From Corynebacterium sp. (GTDB lineage: Bacteria; Actinomycetota; Actinomycetes; Mycobacteriales; Mycobacteriaceae), in contig NZ_JAUMTY010000001.1 in assembly GCF_030530965.1 (NCBI RefSeq), positions 98,723 to 136,254 on the forward strand: DNA of 37,532 nt. The letters run 5' to 3'. A program made the translations under genes and the position numbers. The notes below the pieces were generated by a model, which worked only from the letters and a program-made list of their open reading frames with translations, did no database searches and was not told where the DNA came from. Shown here piece after piece: positions 8,321 through 17,418 of the stretch. Position 1 is the stretch's first letter. Each line of letters begins with the position of its first letter.

Positions 8321-10843
8321 TTAGCGCGGGGATTCGTCGGGCAATGACGGTGTGTCACGAACAAGAACAGTGTATGGATGCTGGTGGAAGAGGTCCGCGA
8401 GAGCAATGTCGCCGCTGTACCGTTCACCCGTAAACCGGTCGGTCCACCGTCCGTCCGGAAGAGATAGTGTCGTGTCTTTCCATCCACCAGATCGTTCGAG
8501 TTCGAGAGGCTTTCGCGTGACCAGAACGACGACGTCCACGTCGGTATGGCGGCTGCCTCGTGCGAAGCCTATAGCGTGATGAGCAGCCGGACCTTGCGCA
8601 AAAACGGGGACGTAGGAGGCCCCGATAAAGCTATACGGGCGTTCGCGACGAACCGCTAGTGCCACAGCGGTGACCGCGATCTTGCGAGCCTGGGAATCAG
8701 GAAGCAGAGGAATGTCGTTGACGCTAGGGCCCTCGGGTGATGACACGTGAGCGCCGAGCCCCACAGCGTCGCGGATTTCTGCCAAGGCGGCCCGTCGTAA
8801 GTGATAGTCGACAAAACGACGGTTGTCGGGATCGACCAAACTGTCTTCGGGGAATTCAGTGCCTTGATAAATATCAGGTATCCCGGGGGCGAGGAGCTGA
8901 AGTAGTTTCCGCGACAGGCTAACGATATGCCCAGATGACGCTATCTTTTGCACAAAGCTGGTGATGAATTCTGCCGTCTCTTCTGTAAACAGCGAGTCAA
9001 TCCATTCGTGGATGGACCTTTCGAATTCCTCATTGACATCTGTCCACTCGGTGTGCAGGCCGGCTTCGCGCACAGCCTTGGTGGCATATTCGTGAAGTCG
9101 ATCGATGAGCTCTGAGTCGATCCGACCCGATGATGGCCACACGCCGATAATGTTCTGAATCAAGAACAGTGATGTCGCCGGGTCGGGAGCAGGAGCGCGG
9201 GTGTCCAATCCGCTCAGGAACTCCCGGTAGTCATCAGGGATTTCCGTGAGCTCGATAATCCGCGCCCGGGTATCTTCACCACGTTTCGTGTCGTGGGTTG
9301 TCAGCGTCGTCATGGACCGCGGCCACAAATTTGCCCGCTCGGACTGGAGAAGGTGGAATTCAGCCGCTGACACACCGAAAAGCCCAGGTGAACCCCCTAC
9401 TTCCTGAAGAGCGATTAAACGGCACGCGCGATAGAAGGCAGTATCTTCAACACCCTTCGCCATGACTGCACCACATACTTGGGCAAATCGCGTCCAGGCT
9501 TCCCCGTAGCTCATGAGACCTGCTGTCATGAGGTCGAGGGCCGCGCTCCGCTCGGGATTATCGTGGGCCATCTTCCGGATAACAGTGGAGGTTAATCGCG
9601 AAAGCGATAGGTAATCGGCACGATAGACCGGCATATGGGCAATAACGTCGGTGACAGTCAGCGTCAGTTCCTCATCGGTGACATCCTTGCCGATGGTTGA
9701 CCAGTTGTCATGCCGGATAGCACGTGCCAGTCGGCGCACCTCTGCAGCCAACTCATTTGTTGCCACATCGCGTTTCAGAGCGACGATGGCGGACTCATAA
9801 CTGTCGGAATCCCAGGTCGATTCAGATCTTTCCTGTGCGATAGCACCAAGGCTCTTTTCGGCAGCACGGTTGATAAAGATGCCGTCGAGTTCACGAAGCG
9901 CGTCGTAACCGGTCGTTCCGTCGACGTCAAGCCGCGGATCTAAAGGCTCGGCGTTGCCGAGGATCTTTTCGATGAGGAGTAAGCGGTGATCACCCACCAC
10001 GCCACGAAGACGTGACAAATAACCGAATGGGTCGGCGAGCCCGTCAGGATGGTCGACGCGGACACCGTCGATAAAGCCTGCCGCGATGAGTTCCCGCAGT
10101 ACGCGGTGCGTGTGCTCGAAGACAACGGGATCTTCTTGTCGGATTCCCGCAAGGCCGTTCACAGAGAAGAAACGACGGTAGCCAATGACACCATCGCGCC
10201 AATACCGCAGGGCATAGCGCTGTTTTGAAAGGACGTCGAGGGGGTCGTCTCCTTCTGTACCGGGGCGAACGGGAAAGTAGTTGCCGTAGTAGTCCAGGAG
10301 GAATCGGCAGGGTTCACCGCTTCCTTCTACATGAGCAGGTGCATTGTCCTCATCGACGGGAACGATAGTGATGGCATTGACGTCATCGGGGCTGCCGAGA
10401 ACCGGGATGCCTAACTTTCCATCGGCGCCGTTGCCGGGGGACCAATCGATATCGAAATAGGAGTTGAATCGTGATTCTTCCCCGTAGGTGAGGACGTCCC
10501 ACCACCACGGATTGTCTTTAGGTACGTCGATACCCAAGTGGTTGGGAACGATGTCAATGATGATTCCCAACCCTTCTTCATGCGCTGCCTGAGCTAATTC
10601 CTCGAATCCCTCGCGTCCTCCCAGGGCGGGATTGACTTCGGTGGGGTCGATGACGTCGTAATTATGGTTCGACGACGATGGAGCGGTCAGGATGGGGGAG
10701 AGGTAGAGGTGAGAGACGCCCAGTTCGTTGAGGTACGGCACAATGGCTTTGGCGTCGGCAAAGGTGAAAGACCGCCCGTGCGGATCTGCATCCGGGCCGC
10801 GCAATTGCAGCCGATACGTGGCTGAGAGTGAACGGCGTGGCAT
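8321..10843 (-). CDS. treY: Malto-oligosyltrehalose synthase TreY
   Basis: This 840-residue GH13 enzyme converts the reducing end of a maltodextrin to an alpha,alpha-1,1 linkage, giving malto-oligosyltrehalose for TreZ. Seen are the N-terminal LSATYRLQLRG, SPILTAPSSSNHNYDVIDPTEV, IDIVPNHLG (96-104), the nucleophile in GVRVDHPDGLADP (Asp264), the acid/base in LLIEKILG (Glu292) and the TTHDTKRGEDTRARI motif, followed by the helical and beta C-terminal parts (GIPDIYQGTEFPEDSLVDPDNRR). Length is near the family norm. The ATG at 10843 has an AAGAGGT ribosome binding site 5 nt upstream. It lies 49 nt after the unknown gene on the same strand. Confidence 0.96.
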   Translation of the reverse strand: MPRRSLSATYRLQLRGPDADPHGRSFTFADAKAIVPYLNELGVSHLYLSPILTAPSSSNHNYDVIDPTEVNPALGGREGFEELAQAAHEEGLGIIIDIVPNHLGIDVPKDNPWWWDVLTYGEESRFNSYFDIDWSPGNGADGKLGIPVLGSPDDVNAITIVPVDEDNAPAHVEGSGEPCRFLLDYYGNYFPVRPGTEGDDPLDVLSKQRYALRYWRDGVIGYRRFFSVNGLAGIRQEDPVVFEHTHRVLRELIAAGFIDGVRVDHPDGLADPFGYLSRLRGVVGDHRLLLIEKILGNAEPLDPRLDVDGTTGYDALRELDGIFINRAAEKSLGAIAQERSESTWDSDSYESAIVALKRDVATNELAAEVRRLARAIRHDNWSTIGKDVTDEELTLTVTDVIAHMPVYRADYLSLSRLTSTVIRKMAHDNPERSAALDLMTAGLMSYGEAWTRFAQVCGAVMAKGVEDTAFYRACRLIALQEVGGSPGLFGVSAAEFHLLQSERANLWPRSMTTLTTHDTKRGEDTRARIIELTEIPDDYREFLSGLDTRAPAPDPATSLFLIQNIIGVWPSSGRIDSELIDRLHEYATKAVREAGLHTEWTDVNEEFERSIHEWIDSLFTEETAEFITSFVQKIASSGHIVSLSRKLLQLLAPGIPDIYQGTEFPEDSLVDPDNRRFVDYHLRRAALAEIRDAVGLGAHVSSPEGPSVNDIPLLPDSQARKIAVTAVALAVRRERPYSFIGASYVPVFAQGPAAHHAIGFARGSRHTDVDVVVLVTRKPLELERSGGWKDTTLSLPDGRWTDRFTGERYSGDIALADLFHQHPYTVLVRDTPSLPDESPR

Positions 10844-10892
10844 GGTCTACCTCTTTCCTCATTGTCCCGTGGAGTGGTTGATGTCCACGGCT

Positions 10893-11810
10893 TTAGTGTT
10901 CTCGGACACCGTAATAGCTGCTAGGCGGCGTCGGCGTGTAGGTCGTGTGACGCGACAGAGCGCTGTCACGCGCGCGGATTGGGTCCAGAATGGGCTCAGT
11001 TTGGCTACGGCTCGATCCAGAATTCCACTGTACTTGCTTTTCCGGAAAGACCCAGGGCTCGGGAAAACGGTTGTCAATCTTCCATAGCTGATGGAAGACC
11101 TCAAACGTACTATCGGGCCAATGGTTGTTTAACCATTGATGGGCGCGGAGAAGGGACGGTGTGTCGTTGATGGGTATGGCGATGAGATTTCCGTTATTGA
11201 TGCATCCGATCACTGTGGGACGAGACCATTGTTCATAGAGGTAGTCTCGGAGAATTCGCATGAGGATAGGATGGCTCAGCCATGCATGAGCGTTGGGGAC
11301 TATCCGGTCTTCATTCGGTTGCGGACGCGTCATGGTGCTCTGGTCCCGAGAACGAAATGATGCCTCTAGCTGCAGCGATGAATCGTCGCAATTATCGATA
11401 TCCAGTGGGGGTGGGGGCGGTGTGCGAAGTTCCCACCCCGTTGCACCTGGAATGGTGGTGTCAAGAGAGCGGTAGTGGATTCGCAGGCCTTTTTCCGTAG
11501 AGAAGAACTCCAGGAAATTATCCGCCGCGCTGCCCCAGGCGTGATTCGCCGGGCACGTGAGACTATCGCGATCAACGGGCGTCCCGTGTTTATCAGTGAG
11601 CCGGGCTACAAGACCTGCACCGAGGTGAACGAGCGCGTCGCGGTACTGCGAGACCTGAGTCAGTGGTTGGAGTTCGAGTTGGTGGCTCTGCATGGGCGCA
11701 TCGCCCAGTGAGCTGCTCAGTGTCTCAGTGCTCGAGCATCTTTGGTCTACATCTAATGACGAGGCGGGACGGGAGGGAAGAAGCGAAGCAGTTGCCTGAT
11801 GAGGTGTCAT
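10893..11810 (-). CDS. Uncharacterised protein upstream of treY
   Basis: An open frame of up to 350 codons (first possible start TTG at 11945). The upstream part overlaps the likely aldolase terminator at 11898-11931, so the ATG at 11810 (305 residues) is the more sensible start; ribosome binding signals are poor at both. I do not recognise the family. The first 45 residues are low in structure (TPHQATASLLPSRPASS). From about residue 45 to 250 it looks like a globular alpha/beta protein with many Trp (HAWLSHPILMRILRDYLYEQW; HQWLNNHWPDSTFEVFHQLW). The last 50 residues are again disordered, with a TPTPPSSYYG end. It lies 49 nt ahead of treY, so it may be co-transcribed with it. Confidence 0.6.
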   Translation of the reverse strand: MTPHQATASLLPSRPASSLDVDQRCSSTETLSSSLGDAPMQSHQLELQPLTQVSQYRDALVHLGAGLVARLTDKHGTPVDRDSLTCPANHAWGSAADNFLEFFSTEKGLRIHYRSLDTTIPGATGWELRTPPPPPLDIDNCDDSSLQLEASFRSRDQSTMTRPQPNEDRIVPNAHAWLSHPILMRILRDYLYEQWSRPTVIGCINNGNLIAIPINDTPSLLRAHQWLNNHWPDSTFEVFHQLWKIDNRFPEPWVFPEKQVQWNSGSSRSQTEPILDPIRARDSALSRHTTYTPTPPSSYYGVREH

Positions 11811-11897
11811 GCTTCTTATTGACGACGCGATCACCGTGTGGTTCCCGGTGACCTCAATATGTGGCGAGGGCCACTGTGAAGTGACAAGTCCACACAT

Positions 11898-11931
11898 AGA
11901 AAAACCGGGTGACAGCTGCACTGCCACCCGG
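11898..11931 (-). terminator. Intrinsic terminator of the class I aldolase gene
   Basis: On the minus strand a CCGGGTG / CACCCGG stem with an inner CAG / CTG pairing and a 5-nt loop is followed directly by TTTTTCT. It begins about 45 nt after the aldolase stop codon, which is the classic arrangement. Confidence 0.88.
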
Positions 11932-11975
11932 AATTCCATCACCAATGGGCTAAGTTAGCCCTGGTGTTGTCGCTA

Positions 11976-12866
11976 TTAGCCTGCGATCGAAGCCTTGTAG
12001 ATACCATCAATCGTGGTAGCCAAGGTGTTGTCGAACTCTTCCTGCGACTGATCAGCGGTCAGTCCCTCGAGGAGAGCGCGAGAGAACGATGCAATGAGGC
12101 CCTTGTTGCGGGAGAGGCGCTCGTTAGCGTCGTCACGCTCGTAACCACCGGACAGCGCTACGACGCGCATAACCTTCGGGTGGTTGATGAGGTCTTCGTA
12201 GAAGTTATCGACGGTCGGGATCGAGACCTTAATCATGACCTGCTGGCCCTCGGGAATGTCATCCAGACCCTTCAGAAGGGCAGCCTTCAGAAGCTCTTCA
12301 GCTTCCTTCTTGTCGTCGATAGAGATGGTGACCTCGGGCTCGAGGATCGGAACCATGCCCTTGGCCAGGACCTGCTTACCAATCTCGAACTGCTGGTCAA
12401 CAACAGCCTGGATGCCCTCAGCGTTAGCAGCGTTAATAACCGAACGCTCCTTGGTGCCGAAGATGCCCTTCTCGACGCCACGGTCGAGGAGCTTATCGAG
12501 CTCAGGCATGGGCTTCATGACCTGAACGTCGTTCTCTTCGTCGGCCAGACCCTTGTCGATCTTGAGAAGCGGAACGATACCCTTCTTCTCCCAGAGGTAC
12601 TGGGCGGTAGGAATGCCTTCAATCTCGCGGTCCATCGTCATTTCAAACAGGATGGCTGCGAGTACCTTCTCGGAGGTGAAGGATGGAGAGGTAATCAGAC
12701 GGCTACGCATAGCGTGGACAAGATCGAACATCTCGGCATCAGAGGAATATGCGTCGTCCTGGATGCCGTAAGCGCGAAGCGCCTTCGGGGTGGATCCGCC
12801 GGATTGGTCAAGGGCAGCGATGAAGCCCTTGGCCTCAGTCATGCGAGTGGCCTGCTCCTGGTTCAT
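11976..12866 (-). CDS. fda: Fructose-bisphosphate aldolase, class I
   Basis: A 296-residue aldolase of the Schiff-base class, the type known from Staphylococcus, splitting fructose 1,6-bisphosphate into two triose phosphates. Seen are GFIAALDQSGGSTPKAL (14-30), KIDKGLA (102-108), MVPILEPEV (171-179) and MIKVSIPT with the expected Schiff-base Lys213, then ALSGGY near 245. No zinc-binding motif of class II enzymes is present. The ATG at 12866 has a strong GAAGGAG ribosome binding site 5 nt away, and the gene ends at a good intrinsic terminator, so it is probably a highly expressed single-gene unit. Whether the usual corynebacterial class II aldolase also exists cannot be seen here. Confidence 0.95.
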   Translation of the reverse strand: MNQEQATRMTEAKGFIAALDQSGGSTPKALRAYGIQDDAYSSDAEMFDLVHAMRSRLITSPSFTSEKVLAAILFEMTMDREIEGIPTAQYLWEKKGIVPLLKIDKGLADEENDVQVMKPMPELDKLLDRGVEKGIFGTKERSVINAANAEGIQAVVDQQFEIGKQVLAKGMVPILEPEVTISIDDKKEAEELLKAALLKGLDDIPEGQQVMIKVSIPTVDNFYEDLINHPKVMRVVALSGGYERDDANERLSRNKGLIASFSRALLEGLTADQSQEEFDNTLATTIDGIYKASIAG

Positions 12867-13346
12867 TACAACTCCTTCTATGTTGCCATCATGGGCAACG
12901 TCGATGTCGTGTAGACGTTCTCCGTTATTCGTGGGAGATCATCTGTCGCGCTCTATGGTAGCCCGAAAATGTCTGAATGAACACCGATCGGACAAAAAAT
13001 TGCGATCATTTCTGGCGAGTTTTCACCGTCGTGCGCGCGGATTAAGGCAGTGGGATAAGGGCGGAAGTGGAGTTTGCGACGGGTGTCAGTTCGTTTACGT
13101 GCAGTAATGCCCATTCGTAGCTAACCGCAACTAATCGGGCACATTATCGCCCTATTCGGGCATCGTGAAGTATGAGAAAAAGTTGTGACAAACCTCATAG
13201 AGTTATATGGGGTGTAACCCAGGCTATGTGGCTCAATCCGTCCCTTTTCAGGCTCCGGTGGCGAGGTTCCGGCCCTCGATCCCCGCGCCTCAACTGTGAA
13301 CCTGAAGAACTTCCTCGAAGGGAAACATGGAATCAGGTGTCGATCC
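12867..13346. other. 480-base gap upstream of the aldolase
   Basis: No gene was recognised. The short frames here lack ribosome binding sites and look like chance. The part nearest the aldolase probably holds its promoter: on the minus strand TACCAT (12955-12960) is preceded at 17 nt by TGTTCA, a weak match. Further up, a small GCCC/GGGC hairpin flanks GATAAT (about 13142-13163), and CGAGG/CCTCG repeats lie near 13262-13280. Confidence 0.4.
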
Positions 13347-15014
13347 TTAATTGAGATCTAGTGCATCGAGAAGTTGGCCTTGATTCCAGATCTCGATCTC
13401 TTGTCCTTTTTCCTGAAGCTCCTCAGCACGTTTCTGTTTCGACGTCTTCCCATTCCATTCCCCGCAGACAAGGAGAGTGGTCTTCTTTGTCACATTCTTG
13501 CCGACGGTTCCGCCCGCCTGAGCGATCGCTTGCCACAGTTGTCCCTTATCCAAGGGGGAGAATTCCCCAGTCAGCGTCACGTTTTTGCCAAAGAGGGGTC
13601 CATTGGGGTCGGCGTCGGTATTCGTCTCTGGAATATCACGAGGAGTAGCAACGGATTCCCAGTTGGAAGGGCCACGGTTCCCCCGCGTTTGCCCATTTCG
13701 TGATGACTGCTGGTGATCCGACCGAGATCGTCGCGGTTTCCGGAAAAGTGACAGCGAATTGTCTTTCACTGTTCCGAACGTGTACCCCGCTGATTCCACG
13801 ACCTCCGCCATCGATTGGACGTCTGATGGCGGCTCAGTGTCGCGAGGAGGAATCCCGCACAAACTCAACATGATTTCGCCACACGCGCGAGCATCTGCCA
13901 GGGCATCGTGATGATGAAATGCGTCCGAACCCGCCGATTGAGCCACCGTCGTCAATTTATAATTCGGAAGCTCGGGGTGGAGCGCGCGTGCAAGGAGGTA
14001 GGTGCAGGCGAAAGTAATGTGCGGAATGTCGACTTTCTCTGCCCGAGCGGCGTCCCGGAGCGCGACCATATCGAACTTGGCATTGTGGGCGACGATAGGG
14101 AGGTTTTCTTTCCTGAGGAGCTCTGCAAGTTGCTCCAACCGGTCATGGCATGACGGCTCATCAGCGACTTTATCAGGGGTAATCCCATGGATCGCGGTGG
14201 TCGCCGGCGTGAAATCTGGCCACGCCGAAGGCGGTTGGCACAGCCACGTGTGGGATTCAGCTTCTTTCCCCTCGTGATACACGACGACGCCGAATTGGCA
14301 TATCGAACCATTGGCTTCATTCGCCGTTTCGACGTCAAAAGCAATAAATGAGGGCGGACGTGAATCTAATGTGCCATCGGCAGGCTGAAGAACATTGCTG
14401 CTCTGGGCATCGTTATCCGGTGCGGCAGGGCTATCGTCTTGTTTCTTCTCACTTGATTTTGCTTGGTTGCCTTCTGAGCTGGGACCGGCTGTGCTGTTGC
14501 CCCGTGCACCGGTACCACCTACACCGCCAAATGCCGACCGCGAATCCGTCTGATGAAAAACGGCCCGTGCTATGCGACGCAAGCTCTCTAAGTCATCAGC
14601 CTGCATCGCAGTGAGGGTTTCATTAGCGAAATCAATAATGGATGTGTCGACGGAGTGAGCCGGTGAAAATCGGAGAGCGTTAGGCGCGAATCGCGAGCGC
14701 TCTCGCGATATCGGGGGAGTGCCATCCAAAAATAGGTCGATAAAGCCCGGTTCAAGTGGAGTGGGGTCGGTCCGTGACCAACCACGAATTGAATCCCGAT
14801 CGATCTTTGTCTCCGGGTCAAGATAAATCTGTGCAGCGGGGATCCGTGAGATCGTGACCCCGCTTTCACTGATATATGCCGTGCCACCGAGGATCGGGAT
14901 TGCAGCAACATACTCAGCGGGCGTCGTCTCATCGTCAGCCTGAATTTGCGAAAAACTAGCGTCAGCTGGGATTTCAGTTTCCGGGGAAGAAATATCAGTG
15001 TCGGAATTCGTCAT
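13347..15014 (-). CDS. DEDDh exonuclease with C-terminal BRCT domain
   Basis: A 555-residue protein in three parts. Residues about 30-150 form a conserved-looking N-terminal region of unknown fold (EYVAAIPILGGTAYISESGVTISRI, then IYLDPETKIDRDSIRGW). A low-complexity linker follows (about 160-215). The exonuclease domain (about 220-390) is of the DnaQ/epsilon type, with FIAFDVETA (Asp227, Glu229), IVAHNAKFD (Asp315) and HHHDALADA (His369, Asp374), so all five DEDDh residues are present. Residues 475-555 form a BRCT domain (GKNVTLTGEFSPLDKGQLWQ, GGTVGKNVTKKTTLLV). It probably trims DNA ends in repair rather than proofreading. The start at ATG 15014 is chosen because GGAG lies 6 nt upstream; the longer GTG start at 15026 has none. 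Confidence 0.9.
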   Translation of the reverse strand: MTNSDTDISSPETEIPADASFSQIQADDETTPAEYVAAIPILGGTAYISESGVTISRIPAAQIYLDPETKIDRDSIRGWSRTDPTPLEPGFIDLFLDGTPPISRERSRFAPNALRFSPAHSVDTSIIDFANETLTAMQADDLESLRRIARAVFHQTDSRSAFGGVGGTGARGNSTAGPSSEGNQAKSSEKKQDDSPAAPDNDAQSSNVLQPADGTLDSRPPSFIAFDVETANEANGSICQFGVVVYHEGKEAESHTWLCQPPSAWPDFTPATTAIHGITPDKVADEPSCHDRLEQLAELLRKENLPIVAHNAKFDMVALRDAARAEKVDIPHITFACTYLLARALHPELPNYKLTTVAQSAGSDAFHHHDALADARACGEIMLSLCGIPPRDTEPPSDVQSMAEVVESAGYTFGTVKDNSLSLFRKPRRSRSDHQQSSRNGQTRGNRGPSNWESVATPRDIPETNTDADPNGPLFGKNVTLTGEFSPLDKGQLWQAIAQAGGTVGKNVTKKTTLLVCGEWNGKTSKQKRAEELQEKGQEIEIWNQGQLLDALDLN

Positions 15015-15037
15015 GGTGCACTCCACTCTAACCAGTT

Positions 15038-15101
15038 TTACGCCGAGCGATGGCAGACAGTCTGATGGCAGGTAGCCTTATGCCGAATGTTATGCCGAGT
15101 G
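15038..15101. repeat. Short repeats between glgX and the exonuclease gene
   Basis: TTATGCCGAATG (15078-15089) is followed at once by TTATGCCGAGTG (15090-15101), and a third variant TTACGCCGAGCG lies at 15038-15049. GATGGCAG also occurs twice (15049-15056, 15064-15071). They cover the glgX stop codon and the upstream side of the exonuclease gene. They could be an operator array or slippage products. Confidence 0.5.
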
Positions 15102-17405
15102 ACGGCGCCGCCGGCACAGCACGACAACAGATCGGCTCTCAACGGGAACGGTTGATTCGGGCTTGTAGACGTCTGGATCATCTTCGGAGAATCCAGTGGG
15201 CAGCGATGTATCGACGACGACGCTCCAGAGGCGCGACGGATCCGTGTCTTCTGGATCGCGCGATGCCTTCACTGCATCATCTTTCGGAAGAGTGAAATCT
15301 ATCCGCTCATGGTGCGCGTTGAAGCACAAGATGAATGAATCATCGAAGATTTTTTGCCCCTGCTCGTCGGGTTCAGCAATCGCTTCCCCGCCGAGGTGAA
15401 CCATGAGAGACCGTCCGAAGTCATGATCCCAGTCGGCCGTCGTCATGAGCGTTCCGGCGGGAGTCATCCACGCGATATCTCGGTCTTGCACGTCGTACCC
15501 CAGCGGGCCACCGGCAAGGAATCTCCGACGACGGAACACGGGGTGATCATTGCGAAGCTCGATTAACCGTCGAGTGAAGTCAATCAGATCTTTATTGTCT
15601 GTTGCCTGGGACCAATCCACCCACGACAATTCCGAATCTTGGCAGTAGACGTTGTTGTTCCCGTTCTGGGTACGACCCATTTCATCGCCGTGACAGATCA
15701 TGGGCGTCCCCTGGCTGAGTAGCAGCGTCGTCAAGAAGTTCCGAATTTGACGGCCTCGCAGCTGGATAATGTCGGGATCATCCGTGGGGCCTTCGACACC
15801 ACAATTCCACGATCGGTTGTGAGATTCTCCGTCGCGGTTGTCTTCCTTATTAGCCCCGTTGTGTTTCTCGTTATAGCTAACGAGGTCATGGAGAGTGAAC
15901 CCATCATGCGCGGTCACGAAGTTAATCGACGCGGTAGGACGTCGATCATTTGCGGCGTAGAGATCCGACGATCCCGTCAACCGTGAAGCAAACTCACCCA
16001 ATGTTGCAGGCTCACCACGCCAGAAGTCCCGGACAGTATCCCGGTACATTCCATTCCATTCGGACCAGATGGCGGGGAAGTTTCCGACTTGGTAGCCGCC
16101 TTCGCCCACATCCCAAGGCTCGGCGATGAGCTTGACCTGGCTGACAATGGGATCTTGTTGCACCAGGTCGAAAAATGCTGACAGTCGATCGACATCATGG
16201 AGCTCGCGGGCCAGTGTCGACGCAAGATCAAAGCGGAATCCGTCAATATGCATCTCGGTAACCCAGTACCGCAACGAATCCATAATCAATTGCAGCGTGT
16301 GGGGATGCCGGACATTCAGGCTGTTTCCCGTACCCGTGTAGTCCATATAGTGCTGACGGTCATCATCGACCAGGCGATAATAAGCCGCGTTGTCGATACC
16401 CCGGAAGCTCAGCGTCGGCCCCATATGGTTGCCTTCAGCCGTGTGGTTATAGACGACGTCGAGAATGACTTCGATGTCATTGTCGTGGAAGGCCCGCACC
16501 ATGTTCTTGAACTCAGAAACAGCGGCGCCGGGTTTCTTGGCAGCCGCATAGTCTTGGTGAGGTGCCAAGAAACCGAAGGTGTTGTATCCCCAGTAGTTGC
16601 TGAGGCCGAGCTCGTGGAGCCGATCATCCTGATAGAACTGGTGGATAGGCATGAGTTCGATAGCCGTCACGCCAAGGTCTTTGAGGTACTTGACGATCGA
16701 GGGGTGGGCGAGGCCAGCGTAGGTACCGCGATAATTCTCGGGCACGTCAGGGTGCGTCATGGTCATACCCTTGACGTGAGCTTCGTAAACAACGGTCTTG
16801 TTCATCGGGTGCCGCGGTAGCCGATCAGACCCCCAATCGAAATAGGGGTTGATGACGACGGACAACATGGTGTGGCCCAAGCTGTCGTCGGTATTGCGTT
16901 CATCGGGGTTATCGATGTCATAGCTGAACAGGGAAGCGTCGCCGTCGAATTTCCCATCGAAAGCCTTTGCGTAGGGGTCGAGCAGTATTTTTGACGGGTC
17001 GCAGCGAAGGCCCTGATGTGGATCCCATGGGCCATGAACGCGGTAGCCGTAGCGTTGTCCTGGGATAATTCCAGGTAGGTAGCAGTGCCAAATGTGGGCG
17101 TCGACCTCGCGCATCTCAATGCGCGTCTCGGCACCGTCACTGTCAATCAGGCAGAGTTCTACCTTGTCGGCGACCTCTGAAAACAGAGCAAAGTTCGTTC
17201 CCGAGCCATCGTATGTTGATCCCAGAGGGTATGAGTTTCCCGGCCATACGACGGGGTCAGGGGCGTTATCGGAGGATGTCGCCGACGATCCATCGTTGGC
17301 TGTGGCGTCATCTGTGGCTGGAGAAGTTTGTTGCCCGGATATCGTTGGGGCCTCGTGGTCATTATCGACGATCTTCTCGGAAGCCTGCTCCTGTGTATTT
17401 GTCAT
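15090..17405 (-). CDS. glgX: Glycogen debranching enzyme GlgX/TreX
   Basis: This 771-residue GH13 isoamylase-type enzyme hydrolyses alpha-1,6 branches of glycogen or limit dextrins, yielding the linear chains used by TreY. An N-terminal carbohydrate-binding fold (GNSYPLGSTYDGSGTNFALF, 56-75) follows a disordered 45-residue tail. The barrel has LDVVYNHTAEG (315-325), DGFRFDLAS (nucleophile Asp393), LIAEPWDVGEGGYQVGNFP (acid Glu429) and FVTAHDGFTLHDLVSYNEKHN (Asp501). Length is slightly above the 700-720 usual because of the tail and of extra residues at the C terminus (ending RRRRHSA). ATG at 17405 is preferred over TTG at 17435 because TAAAAT lies 7 nt upstream; the longer form would overlap tetR. 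It starts 10 nt after the tetR stop. Confidence 0.95.
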   Translation of the reverse strand: MTNTQEQASEKIVDNDHEAPTISGQQTSPATDDATANDGSSATSSDNAPDPVVWPGNSYPLGSTYDGSGTNFALFSEVADKVELCLIDSDGAETRIEMREVDAHIWHCYLPGIIPGQRYGYRVHGPWDPHQGLRCDPSKILLDPYAKAFDGKFDGDASLFSYDIDNPDERNTDDSLGHTMLSVVINPYFDWGSDRLPRHPMNKTVVYEAHVKGMTMTHPDVPENYRGTYAGLAHPSIVKYLKDLGVTAIELMPIHQFYQDDRLHELGLSNYWGYNTFGFLAPHQDYAAAKKPGAAVSEFKNMVRAFHDNDIEVILDVVYNHTAEGNHMGPTLSFRGIDNAAYYRLVDDDRQHYMDYTGTGNSLNVRHPHTLQLIMDSLRYWVTEMHIDGFRFDLASTLARELHDVDRLSAFFDLVQQDPIVSQVKLIAEPWDVGEGGYQVGNFPAIWSEWNGMYRDTVRDFWRGEPATLGEFASRLTGSSDLYAANDRRPTASINFVTAHDGFTLHDLVSYNEKHNGANKEDNRDGESHNRSWNCGVEGPTDDPDIIQLRGRQIRNFLTTLLLSQGTPMICHGDEMGRTQNGNNNVYCQDSELSWVDWSQATDNKDLIDFTRRLIELRNDHPVFRRRRFLAGGPLGYDVQDRDIAWMTPAGTLMTTADWDHDFGRSLMVHLGGEAIAEPDEQGQKIFDDSFILCFNAHHERIDFTLPKDDAVKASRDPEDTDPSRLWSVVVDTSLPTGFSEDDPDVYKPESTVPVESRSVVVLCRRRRHSA

Positions 17406-17412
17406 GACGTTA

Positions 17413-17418
17413 ATTTTA
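17413..17418 (-). promoter_or_regulatory. Candidate leaderless -10 box of glgX
   Basis: On the minus strand TAAAAT lies 7 nt before the glgX ATG and overlaps the TAA stop of tetR. It matches TAnAnT. The -35 region is poor. Confidence 0.45.

Noticed and set aside
11811..11945. N-terminal 45 codons of the unknown gene before treY
   Set aside because: They overlap the aldolase terminator and lack a ribosome binding site, so the ATG at 11810 is preferred.
11964..12914. A 316-codon open frame antisense to the class I aldolase
   Set aside because: It mirrors the whole aldolase gene, has no ribosome binding site and no family resemblance; long antisense frames are common opposite genes with biased codon use.
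13240..13340. GGTTCCGGCCCTCGATCC looked like a tRNA T-arm
   Set aside because: No acceptor stem, anticodon arm or GGTTCGA motif around it; only a short CGAGG/CCTCG hairpin.
16197..16820. A 207-codon plus-strand frame inside glgX
   Set aside because: Entirely antisense to the well-supported glgX barrel; no start signal.
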